From NCBI RefSeq assembly GCF_002953255.1, contig NZ_CP026498.1, positions 10,249,835 through 10,313,834 of the forward strand: a stretch of DNA of 64,000 nt, written 5' to 3'. The notes beneath the pieces were generated by a model. That model saw only the letters and a list, made by a program, of their open reading frames with translations. It made no database searches and was not told the DNA's origin. The position numbers and the translations under genes are program-made. Below are positions 44,126 through 52,977 of this stretch, piece after piece (positions within the stretch are counted from its first letter, which is position 1; each line of letters opens with the position of its first letter). This DNA is from Streptomyces sp. CB01881. Lineage in GTDB: Bacteria > Actinomycetota > Actinomycetes > Streptomycetales > Streptomycetaceae.

Positions 44126-45402
44126 CGGCCGGCCTTCGTGGCGACCCGGTCGGCCGCCCGGTCCGCGCGCCGGGAGAGCGACACCGCGCCGGCGAGCCGC
44201 TCGATCGCCGCGGGGACGTCCCAGTCCTCCTGGCGCAGCGAGGCGAGCGTGGTCGCCGGGACGACCACCAGGTCCGGGGCCCCGGTCTCCAGCACCCGGA
44301 CCAGCAGCGCCCAGGCCGCGTCCCAGCGGGCCCGGTCCGGGCGCGCACGGACCGCCGCCACCACACCGTCGAGCACGGCCTGGCGCAGGTCCCCCCGTTC
44401 GGGCAGCGCGGCACCCGCCGGGTCGGCGAGGAGCAGTTCGGGGTCGGGGAGGTCCATCCGGTCCAGGCTTGCCAGCAGCTCAAGCCCGGGACCGTCCCCC
44501 ACGGTGCCCCGCACCAGGAGGGAGAGCACCTCCCGGGAGGAGCCGGCCGCGGTCGCGAAGGCGATCAGGTACAGCGTCATCTCCCAGCTCCGCGGCGAGG
44601 GCCAGGCGCCGCCCCGGCGGGTCTCGCTGCCGGGCAGCCGGTGCACGAGTCCGGGGCGGGCGGCCAGGAGCCCGCACACCGCACGGCGGGCGAAGGCGAC
44701 GGCCGCCGGCAGCCCCTCGGGGGCGAGCCGCGGCAGGGTGGCGCGGGGCCACGTCCCGCCGAGGCCGCGCACCACGACCTCGGTGTCGTGGGTCCACTGG
44801 AGGTGGACGAACCGGTTGGCCAGCGGCGGGCTCAGCTCCCAGCCGTCGGCCGCCGAGGAGCGGGGGTTGGCGGCGGCCACGATCCTCACCCCGGGGGGTA
44901 GTTGGAGGGCGCCGATGCGCCGCTCCAGCACCAGGCGGAGCAGGGCGGCCTGCACGGCCGGCGGTGCGGTGGACAGCTCGTCGAGGAAGAGCAGCCCCCG
45001 GCCGGCCCGGACCAGCCGGACCGCCCAGTCCGGCGGGGCCATCGGGACGCCCTGTTCCGCGGGATCGTCCCCGAGGATGGGCAGGCCCGAGAAGTCGGAG
45101 GGTTCGTGCACGCTGGCGATCACCGTGGTGAGCGGAAGGCCCAGCGCCTCGGCGAGCTGCGTCAGGGCCGCGGTCTTGCCGATCCCGGGCTCGCCCCAGA
45201 GGAGGACGGGCAGGTCGGCGGCGACGGCCAGGGTCAGTGCCTCCAGCTGGATGTCGGGGCGGGGTTCGGTCGTGCTGGTCCGCAGCAGGGTCAGCAACTC
45301 GCCGGCCACGTCGAGCCGGGGGACGTCGTGCTGGGGGACGTCGAGGTGGGAGGTGCGGGTGGCCGGGTTCGGCAGGGTGCGCGTGGGCGTGTCTGATGGC
45401 AT
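44122..45402 (-). CDS. MoxR-like AAA+ ATPase
   Basis: A 426-residue AAA+ protein. Walker A is GEPGIGKT (in VLLWGEPGIGKTAALTQLAE), Walker B is LLFLDELSTAPPAVQAALLR with the arginine-finger region LVLERRIGALQLPPGVRIVA and sensor 1 AAANPRSS. The C-terminal ~200 residues are helical and variable. MoxR ATPases remodel or assemble protein complexes together with VWA-domain partners such as the one encoded by the overlapping downstream gene. Confidence 0.92.
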   Translation of the reverse strand: MPSDTPTRTLPNPATRTSHLDVPQHDVPRLDVAGELLTLLRTSTTEPRPDIQLEALTLAVAADLPVLLWGEPGIGKTAALTQLAEALGLPLTTVIASVHEPSDFSGLPILGDDPAEQGVPMAPPDWAVRLVRAGRGLLFLDELSTAPPAVQAALLRLVLERRIGALQLPPGVRIVAAANPRSSAADGWELSPPLANRFVHLQWTHDTEVVVRGLGGTWPRATLPRLAPEGLPAAVAFARRAVCGLLAARPGLVHRLPGSETRRGGAWPSPRSWEMTLYLIAFATAAGSSREVLSLLVRGTVGDGPGLELLASLDRMDLPDPELLLADPAGAALPERGDLRQAVLDGVVAAVRARPDRARWDAAWALLVRVLETGAPDLVVVPATTLASLRQEDWDVPAAIERLAGAVSLSRRADRAADRVATKAGR

Positions 45403-45634
45403 GTTCGATCACCTGTGGGTTCGTGCGCCGGGACGGTTCGTGTGCGGGGCAGCCCGTGTGCGGGACGGTTCACGTACGGGACGGTCCGTGCGGACGGCGG
45501 TTCGGGTGGGTGGCGGTTCGCGTGCCGGGATGGCGCGCGTGAGGAGGCGGCGTGCCTGAGGAGGTGGCGCGCGCGCAAGGGACGGCGGGTGTGACGGTCC
45601 GGGGCCGGGTCGCAGGTCCGGGTCGGAGCCCGGG

Positions 45635-47155
45635 TCAGCAGGAGGCGGCGAGGCGCGGTCGCGAGCGGCGGTCGCGGCGAGGGCTGCGTGGCGGATGCGA
45701 CCGGCCGTCGGCCAGGCCGGCCCGGAACATCCCGTAGGCGATCCGGCGCAGGGCGGCCGCTTCCAGTTCGTCCCGCAGTGGGCCGGCGCGCAGCAGTGCC
45801 TCGGGGCCGAGCAGGCCCTCGACGACGGCCAGCGCACCGGCGGTGTCGCCGTGGTCGAGGCGTTCCCGGACGCCGGTGAGGCAGTCCGGACGGCGGTGCG
45901 CCTCGTCGATCGCCCGGAGGCAGGGGAGCGGGGTGCCGGTCAGGGCGACCAGCAGCTCCTCGCGGCGGATCTCGGCCGGGTCGTGGTCCAGCGGGGCGAG
46001 CACCCCGTCGACCAGGCCGATCCGGTGCCGGGCGCCCCGGCACTCCACGATGCGCGGCTCTCCCGGCCGGTCCGGACTCCGGAGCGGGCCGGTCGGTCGA
46101 TGGCCCGGAACCAGCGCCATGGCCACCAACGGGTGCAGCCGGTCGGGCCCGATCAGCCCGGCGCGGAGCAGCTCCAGGTCGGGAGGCACCCAGACCGCCG
46201 CGTCGGGCAGGACCGGCAGTCCGGGGGCGCCGCCGGTGGGTGCCGGCGAGATGCCGAGTCCGTTCCCGTCCGCGTCCAGGCGAAGGAGGAGCCGTTGGCG
46301 GCCTTCGAGCCGCACCGTGACGGCACTGGCGGCCCGGCCCTCGGCGCGGATCAGCAACCCCGCCTCGGCCGCCCACCGGTCGACGGCGCAGCGGTGTCCC
46401 GGGGGGAGGTCCCCCCGTGGCACCGCCCCGGGGCCGGTCCCCGGCGGCGGGCCTTCGACGGCCGTCCGGTCGGCTCCGGACCGGATGCGCAGCTCGCCGG
46501 TCCTGCGGGTGTCCCACAGGTGCCGGTGCAGGTCGAGCCGGAAGCGTCTGCTGGGGTGGGGGTGCGGGTGACGGCGGTCGCCGTCCGTGCTGCGGGACCC
46601 GTCCCACAGCGCGAGGCTGATCCGCTGACCGGCATCCGCCCAGGCCGGCGGAGTGCGCGCCACCAGGTGCACCGGGCCCGCGCGATCGCGCCCGGTCCCG
46701 TTGCGCCCGGCTCCGTTGCGCCCCGTGCCATCGGGCTCTGTGGCGTCGGGCGTCCTGCTGTCCGGCTCTGTGCCGTCGGGCGTCGTACCGTCGGGCCCTG
46801 TGCTGCCCCGCCCGGCCGTGTCGTACCGGGCCAGGGTGACGGTCAGCCCGGGGCGCAGCAGGCCGTCGGGGGCGATCCGGGGCAGGTGCCAGCGCAGCAG
46901 GTCGGGTGCCAGATGGCGCAGATCGTCGCGGACGCGGGCCGCGAGGTCGTGCCCGTGGCGGTGTGCCACGGACCGCAGGTCGACATCGACGTCGACACCT
47001 GCGGCGGCGCACGCCCCTGCCCAGTCCCCGGCACACCGGCGGCTGGTCGCAGTCTCGATCATGGAGGGCGGCACGGCGTACTCACGCACGCGCAGCCAGA
47101 GGGAAAGGCGCCGGGAGGTCAGGCGCGGGTCCTCGTTCGCGGTTCCAGTGAGCAT
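45635..47155 (-). CDS. Hypothetical protein upstream of the MoxR pair
   Basis: A protein of about 506 residues. ATG 47155 is preceded by AAGGTGAG seven bases away; GTG 47161 is an alternative. I cannot name its family. It has an N-terminal helical part (TSRRLSLWLRVREYAVPPSM), a repeat-rich linker near residue 130 (GTEPDSRTPD, GRNGAGRNGTG), a beta-rich middle (GRAASAVTVRLEGRQRLLL), and a helical end (ALRRIAYGMFRAGLADGRS). It precedes the MoxR and VWA genes by 232 bp on the same strand, so the three may form one set of genes. Confidence 0.7.
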   Translation of the reverse strand: MLTGTANEDPRLTSRRLSLWLRVREYAVPPSMIETATSRRCAGDWAGACAAAGVDVDVDLRSVAHRHGHDLAARVRDDLRHLAPDLLRWHLPRIAPDGLLRPGLTVTLARYDTAGRGSTGPDGTTPDGTEPDSRTPDATEPDGTGRNGAGRNGTGRDRAGPVHLVARTPPAWADAGQRISLALWDGSRSTDGDRRHPHPHPSRRFRLDLHRHLWDTRRTGELRIRSGADRTAVEGPPPGTGPGAVPRGDLPPGHRCAVDRWAAEAGLLIRAEGRAASAVTVRLEGRQRLLLRLDADGNGLGISPAPTGGAPGLPVLPDAAVWVPPDLELLRAGLIGPDRLHPLVAMALVPGHRPTGPLRSPDRPGEPRIVECRGARHRIGLVDGVLAPLDHDPAEIRREELLVALTGTPLPCLRAIDEAHRRPDCLTGVRERLDHGDTAGALAVVEGLLGPEALLRAGPLRDELEAAALRRIAYGMFRAGLADGRSHPPRSPRRDRRSRPRLAASC

Positions 47156-47301
47156 CAGCACTCACCTTGCGCGGACGAGTCCCCCAATCTGTGACGGGAG
47201 TTGTTCATCATTGGGGTGAGCGTAGCGTCCGTCGGGGTGATCGGCCAGGCCTTTTCGTCCGGGGCGCCGACCGGGACCCGCCGTGGCGCGAACCCGCTGC
47301 C

Positions 47302-47338
47302 GCGGCCGGCCACGGCGGTCCCCGCCGTGGCCGGCCGC
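47302..47338. terminator. Perfect 17-bp inverted repeat with 3-nt loop
   Basis: The arms are 47302-47318 and 47322-47338 around a TCC loop. All 17 pairs match and almost all are G-C, giving an exceptionally stable hairpin. It could be a transcription terminator or a cruciform-type element. Confidence 0.7.
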
Positions 47339-47400
47339 TCCTCCCCTGGGGGCTGCCGGGAGCCGGGGGGATCGCCAGCCGGTCCTGCTCGGCTCCTGAA

Positions 47401-47426
47401 ACCGTGTCGGCGGCAGATGACACGGT
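47401..47426. promoter_or_regulatory. 8-bp inverted repeat in the promoter region
   Basis: ACCGTGTC (47401-47408) and GACACGGT (47419-47426) are perfect complements with a 10-nt spacer, about 250 bp upstream of the hypothetical gene's start. It could be an operator or another hairpin. Confidence 0.35.
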
Positions 47427-47492
47427 CCCGTCCGAGGAGGTGCCCCGCTCCGGTTGCGGCGCCGCGGACGGTCACCGGCTGCCGGGCGGTCG

Positions 47493-47527
47493 TGCACCGG
47501 CCCGGTTCGTCCGACCGGGCCGGTGCA
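47493..47527 (-). terminator. Hairpin after the monooxygenase gene
   Basis: TGCACCGGCCCGGT (47493-47506) and ACCGGGCCGGTGCA (47514-47527) form a perfect 14-bp stem with a 7-nt loop, about 60 bp downstream of the monooxygenase stop on the minus strand. Confidence 0.7.
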
Positions 47528-47589
47528 GCGGGTCCGCGGAACCGACCGACGTGTCTACCGACCCGACGGGTCTGCGGGGTTGACGACTC

Positions 47590-49263
47590 CTAGGGGCGGA
47601 TCGCCGGGTCCGTGGGCCCGGGTGTCCGGCGGTGCGTGCTGTGGCGGGCCTGGAACGGCAGCCGGCGCAGGGCGGCGTCGAGGGCTGCGGCCGGATCCTC
47701 GGGGTCGGTGGTGGTCGGGTCGGTGGTGGTCGGGTCGGTGGTCGTCCGGCCGGTGGTCGTCGGGTCGGTGGAGCGCCAGGCGATGTGGCCGTCGGGGCGG
47801 ACGAGGACGGCACCGCCCGTGGCGGTACCGGCGAGGGCGGCGAACTCGGGTCCGGGGTCGGCGTGGCGCAGGCCGGCGGCGTCGGCGGGCAGGTGCCAGG
47901 CGGGTGGGCCGAGGAGGATCCAGTCCCCGGCAGGGAGGTCGAGGGTGGAGCGCGACCGGGCGGGGTCGGTCCAGGCGTGCGGGAGGCGGGTGCCGGGGCC
48001 GCCGTCGAGGTCGGCGGCGACGGGGTCCGTCGGGTCCCCCGCGCCGGTGAGGACGGCGGCGGAGCGGTAGCGGTCGCCGAGGCCGTGGGCGGCGGGGGTG
48101 GTCCAGTCGGGATCGGGGGAGGGGCTGCCGGGGGTCATGGCCCGGGCGTTGGCGCCGGAGGCGGCGACGGCGTGGACGGCGGCGGGGTGGCGTTCGTCCT
48201 GGTAGGTGTCCAGCAGGGTCCCGTCCGCCCGCCCGCCGAGGACGGCGCCGAGCTTCCAGGCGAGGTTGTGGACGTCGGCGATGCCGGTACTGGCGCCGCG
48301 GGCGCCGGCTGGGGGCATCTGGTGGGCCGCGTCGCCGGCGAAGAACACCCGGCCCGCGCGCAGGCGGTCGAGCGTGCGCTCGCGGGCCTCCCAGGGCAGC
48401 ACGCTGACCACCTCGGGCTCGGCGCCGGGCACCCCGAGGACGTCCCGCAGGAGCTGTTCGCACCGCTCGGGCGGGTAGTCGGCGGGGCTCTCGACGGCCG
48501 GGTCGTAGCGCAGGTGGAAGGCCCAGCGGGTGCGGGCGTCGATGGCGGTGAGCATGCCCCGCACACCTGCGCGCGCGATCAGGACGACGCTGAACTCCCT
48601 GCCCCGGACGAAGTGTTCGAGGTCGGCGCGGAACAGGATGTTGAGCTGGTGCCCGTGGCTGGTGCCGTACGTCGAGGAGACGCCCAGTTCGTGGCGCAGC
48701 GCGCCGCCCGCGCCGTCGGCGGCGATCAGGTAGTCGGCGGTGACGGTCTCGGTGGCGCCGGTGGCCACGTCCGTCAGGTCGACTGCGAGGTGGTCGTCGC
48801 CGTGCCGGAGGCCGGTGCGCAGGGTGCCGAAGCGGATCTCGGCCGGTCGGCGGCGGGCCGCTGCCAGCAGGACGGGTTCGACGGCGTCGAGGGTCGCGCG
48901 GCGGCCGGTGGTCGGGCTCCAGCGGGCCATCGCGGCGGGGGCGAAGATGCTCTCGGGCCGGTCGCCGGGCTCCGGCCGTCGCGGGACGTCGGCGAGGGCG
49001 GTGGCGAGGTCGGAGCCGCGGTGGAGCCCCTCGGCCCGGGCCAGTGGGGCACCGGCCTCGCGGACGGCGTCCGCCACGCCGAGTTCGCGGTAGATCTCCA
49101 TGGCGCGGGCGTTGAGGCTGCGGGCGCGCGGGTGGTCGTGGGTGCCGGGGTGGGTCTCGACCAGGAGCGAGGGTACCCCGTGATGGGAGAGGGCGAGGGA
49201 GGCGGTCAGGCCGACGATGCCGCCGCCGACGACGAGGACGGGGTAGTGCTTGCCGGTGTGCAT
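47590..49263 (-). CDS. FAD-dependent aromatic monooxygenase (PHBH / TetX-RdmE type)
   Basis: A 557-residue group A flavoprotein monooxygenase. ATG 49263 has GGAG eight bases upstream. The FAD motifs are GGGIVGLTASLALS near residue 14, RSLNARAMEIYRELG, the DG motif YLIAADGAGGALRHELG and the GD motif VFFAGDAAHQMPPAGARGAS. It resembles hydroxylases of polyketide aromatics and drug-inactivating enzymes of the same fold. The C-terminal domain contains a short repeat (TTTDP units). Its gene follows an exporter gene by 32 bp in one operon, with a divergent TetR regulator, which suggests modification plus efflux of an aromatic compound. Confidence 0.9.
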   Translation of the reverse strand: MHTGKHYPVLVVGGGIVGLTASLALSHHGVPSLLVETHPGTHDHPRARSLNARAMEIYRELGVADAVREAGAPLARAEGLHRGSDLATALADVPRRPEPGDRPESIFAPAAMARWSPTTGRRATLDAVEPVLLAAARRRPAEIRFGTLRTGLRHGDDHLAVDLTDVATGATETVTADYLIAADGAGGALRHELGVSSTYGTSHGHQLNILFRADLEHFVRGREFSVVLIARAGVRGMLTAIDARTRWAFHLRYDPAVESPADYPPERCEQLLRDVLGVPGAEPEVVSVLPWEARERTLDRLRAGRVFFAGDAAHQMPPAGARGASTGIADVHNLAWKLGAVLGGRADGTLLDTYQDERHPAAVHAVAASGANARAMTPGSPSPDPDWTTPAAHGLGDRYRSAAVLTGAGDPTDPVAADLDGGPGTRLPHAWTDPARSRSTLDLPAGDWILLGPPAWHLPADAAGLRHADPGPEFAALAGTATGGAVLVRPDGHIAWRSTDPTTTGRTTTDPTTTDPTTTDPEDPAAALDAALRRLPFQARHSTHRRTPGPTDPAIRP

Positions 49264-49295
49264 GGGATGTTCTCCGGAGGGTTGCTGATGATAAG

Positions 49296-50828
49296 TCAGG
49301 AGCTGTGGATTGTAGGGGTGTTGGTCCCGTCGGTCCCGGCGGTGTTCCGGGATCCGGGCAGGAGCAGGGAGGCGAGCGCGCCCAGCAGGCTGAGCGCCGC
49401 GGCGGCGAGCAGCGCCGCACGGGAGCCGTGCAGGAGTGCGGCGGCGGCACCGGAGGCGGTGTCCGCGGCCGTGCCGGTGACGGACTGGGCGATGGCGCCG
49501 AGCAGGGCGAGGCCGAGGGCGCCGCCCAGTTGGCGGGAGGTGTTGAGCAGGCCCGAGGCGAGGCCGGCCTCGGCGGGCGGGACGGCGGCGGTGGCCGCCG
49601 TGGTGGCGGACATCAGCATCAGGCCGAGGCCGGACCCGATCAGCAGCAGCGGGCCGAGCAGGTCGGCCGCGTAGCGGGCGTCGGCCGGCAGGGCGGCGAG
49701 CCAGAGCAGCCCGGCCGCCGCGACGGTGCCCCCGTACAGCGGCAGCCGGCGCGCCCCGGCGTCCAGCAGGCGCCGGGAGACCAGTGCGGCCGCGGCCAGG
49801 CACACGCCCATCGGCAGCATCGCCAGGCCTGCCTGCTGGGCGGAGTAGCCGAGGACCTGCTGCATCAGTTGGGAGACGAGGAAGAGCGACGCCGTCAGGC
49901 TCGCACCGAGCAACAGCACGACGAGGTTCCCGGCCGGTACGCCGGGCAGCCGGAACACCGGCAGGCGGACCAGCGGGTTCGCGCTGCGTGCCTCGACGCG
50001 TACGAAGGCGGTGAGCAGCAGGGCCGCCGCGGCGAGGGTGACGAGCGTGGTGGGGGACGTCCAGCCGCTCTCGCCGCCGCGGGTGACACCGAACAGGAGC
50101 AGGCCGACGCCGGTGGTCGAGACGAAGGCCCCGGGCAGGTCGAGGCGGCCGAGGGAGCCGCGGACGTCGGCGGGCTCCAGGCAGAGGCGGACGGCGACCA
50201 GCAGGGCGAGGCCGACGGGCACGTTGACGTACATCACCCAGCGCCAGCCGGCGTGTTCGGTGAGGACGCCGCCGAGCAGCACACCGAGTGCCGCGGCCGA
50301 CGAACTCGAAGCGGCCCAGGCGGACATGGCGCGCCGGCGCAGCTCCGGCCGGTCGGCGGTGGCGGCGAGGACGACGCCGAGGGTCGAGGTTGCCAGCGCC
50401 GAGGCCCCCAGCCCCTGGGCGGCCCGGGCGGCGATCAGGGCCGGGCCGCTGCCGGCCAGGCCGCCGACGGCGCTGGCGGCGGTGAACAGCACCAGGCCCG
50501 CCCGGAGGGTGGCCCGGCGGCCGAAGAGGTCGCCGGCGCGGGCCGCGAGCAGCGTGAAGCCGCCCAGCACCAGCAGGTAGGCGTCCACCACCCAGCGGGC
50601 GGCGGCGGATCCGAGTCCGAGGTCGGCGCTCATCGCGGGCAGGGCCACGTTCACGATGGCGCCGTCCGTGACGACCATGAACGACGCGGTGCAGGCGATC
50701 GCCACCGCCGCCGCGACGGGCAGGCCGGGCCGCAGCAGGCGCGGCGGTCCGGGCGGCGGGTCGGTGCGCGGTGGCGCGGTGGCCGGAGGGGGCGCGGCGG
50801 GGTTGCGCGAGGAGGAGGGCGTGGACAT
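49296..50828 (-). CDS. DHA2-family MFS drug exporter
   Basis: A 510-residue membrane protein with about 14 hydrophobic segments, as in the DHA2 (14-TMS) drug:proton antiporters. The signature segments are FMVVTDGAIVNVALPAM in helix 1, RWVVDAYLLVLGGFTLLAA (helix 2), and the loop GDLFGRRATLRAG (motif A). A Pro-rich cytoplasmic tail precedes helix 1. It should pump hydrophobic or aromatic drugs out. The operon promoter abuts the TetR operator, so it is probably derepressed by its own substrate. Confidence 0.92.
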   Translation of the reverse strand: MSTPSSSRNPAAPPPATAPPRTDPPPGPPRLLRPGLPVAAAVAIACTASFMVVTDGAIVNVALPAMSADLGLGSAAARWVVDAYLLVLGGFTLLAARAGDLFGRRATLRAGLVLFTAASAVGGLAGSGPALIAARAAQGLGASALATSTLGVVLAATADRPELRRRAMSAWAASSSSAAALGVLLGGVLTEHAGWRWVMYVNVPVGLALLVAVRLCLEPADVRGSLGRLDLPGAFVSTTGVGLLLFGVTRGGESGWTSPTTLVTLAAAALLLTAFVRVEARSANPLVRLPVFRLPGVPAGNLVVLLLGASLTASLFLVSQLMQQVLGYSAQQAGLAMLPMGVCLAAAALVSRRLLDAGARRLPLYGGTVAAAGLLWLAALPADARYAADLLGPLLLIGSGLGLMLMSATTAATAAVPPAEAGLASGLLNTSRQLGGALGLALLGAIAQSVTGTAADTASGAAAALLHGSRAALLAAAALSLLGALASLLLPGSRNTAGTDGTNTPTIHSS

Positions 50829-50843
50829 GTCTGCTCCAAACCT

Positions 50844-50870
50844 GAACGGTGTTCTAGTAGAACAGTGTTC
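50844..50870. promoter_or_regulatory. TetR-type operator between exporter and regulator genes
   Basis: TGTTCTA-G-TAGAACA (50850-50864) is a perfect 15-bp palindrome. Outer GAAC (50844-50847) and GTTC (50867-50870) add symmetric half-sites, so the total is 27 bp centred on 50857. It lies 16 bp upstream of the exporter start and in front of the divergent TetR gene. Confidence 0.75.
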
Positions 50871-50957
50871 AAGTTAGGGTAGACTCAACGGCGTGTCAAC
50901 GCGGGTGACCAGGGCCACGAAGGCGGCCCAACCCGCCCGCCAAGCAAGGAGATCCGC

Positions 50958-51575
50958 GTGCGCCTGCACCGCGAGGACGTGCTCGCCGGAGCGCTCGGCC
51001 TACTGGACCAGGACGGCCTGGACGGGCTCACCATGCGCCGCCTCGCCACGTCCCTGGGCGTCGGACCCAGCGCCCTGTACTGGCACTACCGCGACAAGCA
51101 GGCCTTGCTGGAGGCCATCGCCGAGGAGATCATGAGCGGCGTCGCCGACGTCGACGTCGCACTCCCGCCGCGCGAGCGGACCGCCGAACTCGCCCGACGG
51201 CTGCGGCGCGCCCTGCTCACCCGCCGGGACGGCGCCAGGGTCCTGTCCGGCACGTACGTCCGCCGGCCCAACACCCTCGGCTTCGGCGAGGCCGCGGTCC
51301 GGGCCCTCGCCGCCGCCGGAGTGCCGGAGACGGAGACCGCACTGGCCTTCTTCACCCTCCAGGACTACGTCCTCGGCCACGTCATCGAGGAACAGAGCCG
51401 GGAACACCAACTCGCCACCACCGACCGCACCCCGACACCGGACGCCGCCGACACCACCGACTACCCGGCCATCGGCACGGCCATCCGCCACTGGGCCGAC
51501 CGCACCCCGGACGACCGCTTCGAGTACGGCCTGCGACTCCTGCTCGACGGCCTGGACCGCCGCACCGGGTCCTGA
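50958..51575 (+). CDS. TetR family regulator with tetracycline-repressor-type ligand domain
   Basis: A 205-residue repressor. GTG 50958 follows AAGGAG by six bases. The DNA-binding helices are VLAGALGLLDQDGLDGLTMR, RLATSLGVGPSALYWHYRDK (recognition helix with LYWHY) and QALLEAIAEEI. The ligand domain fits the TetR_C tetracycline type: LRRALLTRRDGARVLSGTYV and TALAFFTLQDYVLGHVIEEQ. It probably represses the divergent exporter/monooxygenase operon and itself through the palindrome at 50844-50870. The stop codon lies at the border of a 19-bp tandem duplication. Confidence 0.92.
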   Translation: MRLHREDVLAGALGLLDQDGLDGLTMRRLATSLGVGPSALYWHYRDKQALLEAIAEEIMSGVADVDVALPPRERTAELARRLRRALLTRRDGARVLSGTYVRRPNTLGFGEAAVRALAAAGVPETETALAFFTLQDYVLGHVIEEQSREHQLATTDRTPTPDAADTTDYPAIGTAIRHWADRTPDDRFEYGLRLLLDGLDRRTGS

Positions 51576-51592
51576 CCGCCGCACCGGGTCCT
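51555..51592. repeat. 19-bp tandem duplication at the TetR stop codon
   Basis: GACCGCCGCACCGGGTCCT occurs at 51555-51573 and again at 51574-51592; the gene's TGA lies at the junction. The stop may have been created by the duplication. Confidence 0.85.
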
Positions 51593-51812
51593 GGGTGCCG
51601 TCCCGGCTCCTGACCGCCGGTCACCCGCCGGGAAGCCGTCCCGGTTGAGCCCACCCCGGCCGGGCCCGGGACGGAGCGGCCGGCCCGCGGATCACGGGTG
51701 GTGGGGGGCGGGGCGTGGCCGTGGACGACCACGCGCCCGAGGCGGCCGGCCTGCGCCTATGCTGCTTCGAGTCTCATGATCGCGTGAGCAGGCGGGACAG
51801 AGGGAGGACGCA

Positions 51813-52319
51813 ATGGACTGCCGAGTGGAGCGCATCGGCCCCGGGGACTGGGAGCGGATGCGCGAGGTGCGGCTCGCGCAGTTGCTGGACACGCCGATGG
51901 CCTTCATGGAGACGTACGAGACGGCGCTCGGCCACGGCGAGGACGAGTGGCGCTCGCGGGTGGCCCGGGTCAGTGCGGAGGGGAGCGCGGGGTTCGCGGC
52001 GGTGGCCCCGGACGGCCGGTGGGTCGGCACGATGATCTCCTTCACGCCCGAGCCGAAGGCGGCGGTGCTGGTCGGTGTCTGGACCGATCCGGCCTACCGG
52101 GGCAGGCAACTCGGCGTGACGGACGCCCTGTTGGACGCGATCCTCGACTGGGCCCGCGCCGAGGCCGGGGCGGAGCGCCTCCTGCTGAGGGTGCACGAGC
52201 ACAACCCGAGGGCGACGGCCTTCTACCGCCGCCGCGGCTTCGACCTGACCGGTCTCGACGAGCCCTACGAGCTGGACCCGGCGAGCCGGCTGCTGGAGAT
52301 GGCCCTGCCGCTGAGCTGA
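51813..52319 (+). CDS. GNAT family N-acetyltransferase
   Basis: A 168-residue single-domain acetyltransferase with a GGGAGG site before ATG 51813. It shows RIGPGDWERMREVRLAQLLD at the N-terminus (with the common AFMETYETALG region), the acetyl-CoA loop in VWTDPAYRGRQLGVTDALLD and the closing motif NPRATAFYRRRGFDLTG. The loop reads R-G-R-Q-L-G, one of the accepted variants. The substrate is unknown. Confidence 0.9.
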   Translation: MDCRVERIGPGDWERMREVRLAQLLDTPMAFMETYETALGHGEDEWRSRVARVSAEGSAGFAAVAPDGRWVGTMISFTPEPKAAVLVGVWTDPAYRGRQLGVTDALLDAILDWARAEAGAERLLLRVHEHNPRATAFYRRRGFDLTGLDEPYELDPASRLLEMALPLS

Positions 52320-52332
52320 CGCCGCCAGGGCC

Positions 52333-52740
52333 TCAACTCACCAGCCCGGGCGCGAAGTAGTCACGCAGATGGGCGATCCGCCCGTCGCGGATGCGGAAGA
52401 TCTGGACCAGCGAGACGGCCACGTCCTCGCCGTCCCCGTCGAAGACCGTGTCGATCTCGGCGATGAACACGTCGGGATCGGAGGTGGTGTGCAGCACGTA
52501 CGCGGACTTCTCGACGTTCGGCACGCGGTCGTCCGCCGCCTGCCCCCCGTAGTGCGCCGCCATCGCACGACGGATCTCCTCGCGGCCCACCAGCCTCCTG
52601 GGGAAGTCGGCGCCGGCGGGGACGAGTGGCGCCTCGAACACGCCGTCCTCGGTGAAGGTCTCGGCAAGAGCGTCGGCATCGCGGGTCATCGGGCCGGCGT
52701 GGACGTAACGCTCGAAGATCTCCTGCGGGGTTCGGGACAC
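52333..52740 (-). CDS. SnoaL/NTF2-like fold protein
   Basis: A 135-residue protein of the NTF2-like superfamily (SnoaL / PhzB-like). The start is GTG 52740 after GGGAGG. The pattern is QEIFERYVHAGPMTRDADAL, AETFTEDGVFEAPLVPAG, and the beta-sheet segments VFIAEIDTVFDGDG and VSLVQIFRIRDGRIAHLRD, then YFAPG. Members can be cyclases, isomerases or simple ligand-binding proteins. It converges on the GNAT gene with a 13-bp gap. Confidence 0.85.
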   Translation of the reverse strand: MSRTPQEIFERYVHAGPMTRDADALAETFTEDGVFEAPLVPAGADFPRRLVGREEIRRAMAAHYGGQAADDRVPNVEKSAYVLHTTSDPDVFIAEIDTVFDGDGEDVAVSLVQIFRIRDGRIAHLRDYFAPGLVS

Positions 52741-52977
52741 GGCGGCCTCCCTGGGTTCGGGCACGGAAGTCCACACAATCACGGCGGCGCTCCCCGGGGC
52801 GGACGCTTTCCGGGAACGGACGCGGCTCGTCACACCCTCGGCCACCGGCGTGCGCGGCGCGTGGCCCGCCGGCCGCCCGCCGTCGGCGGACCTGCGGAAC
52901 CCGCCCGTCCGCGCAAGGGGCGAGCGTAGGTTGCTGCTCGGACTCTCGGGGACGACGTCGACGGGAAGGGGCGGGCG

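Larger units (their letters stand above)
47156..47589. other. Hairpin-rich intergenic region
   Basis: About 430 bp between two minus-strand genes. No convincing coding frame. It contains three perfect inverted repeats (47302-47338, 47401-47426, 47493-47527), listed separately, and should carry the promoter of the hypothetical gene before the MoxR pair. Confidence 0.6.

Noticed and set aside
49305..50882. Plus-strand frame opposite the MFS exporter gene
   Set aside because: It is Gly/Gln/Arg-rich with no domain, while the minus strand encodes an unmistakable 14-helix transporter.
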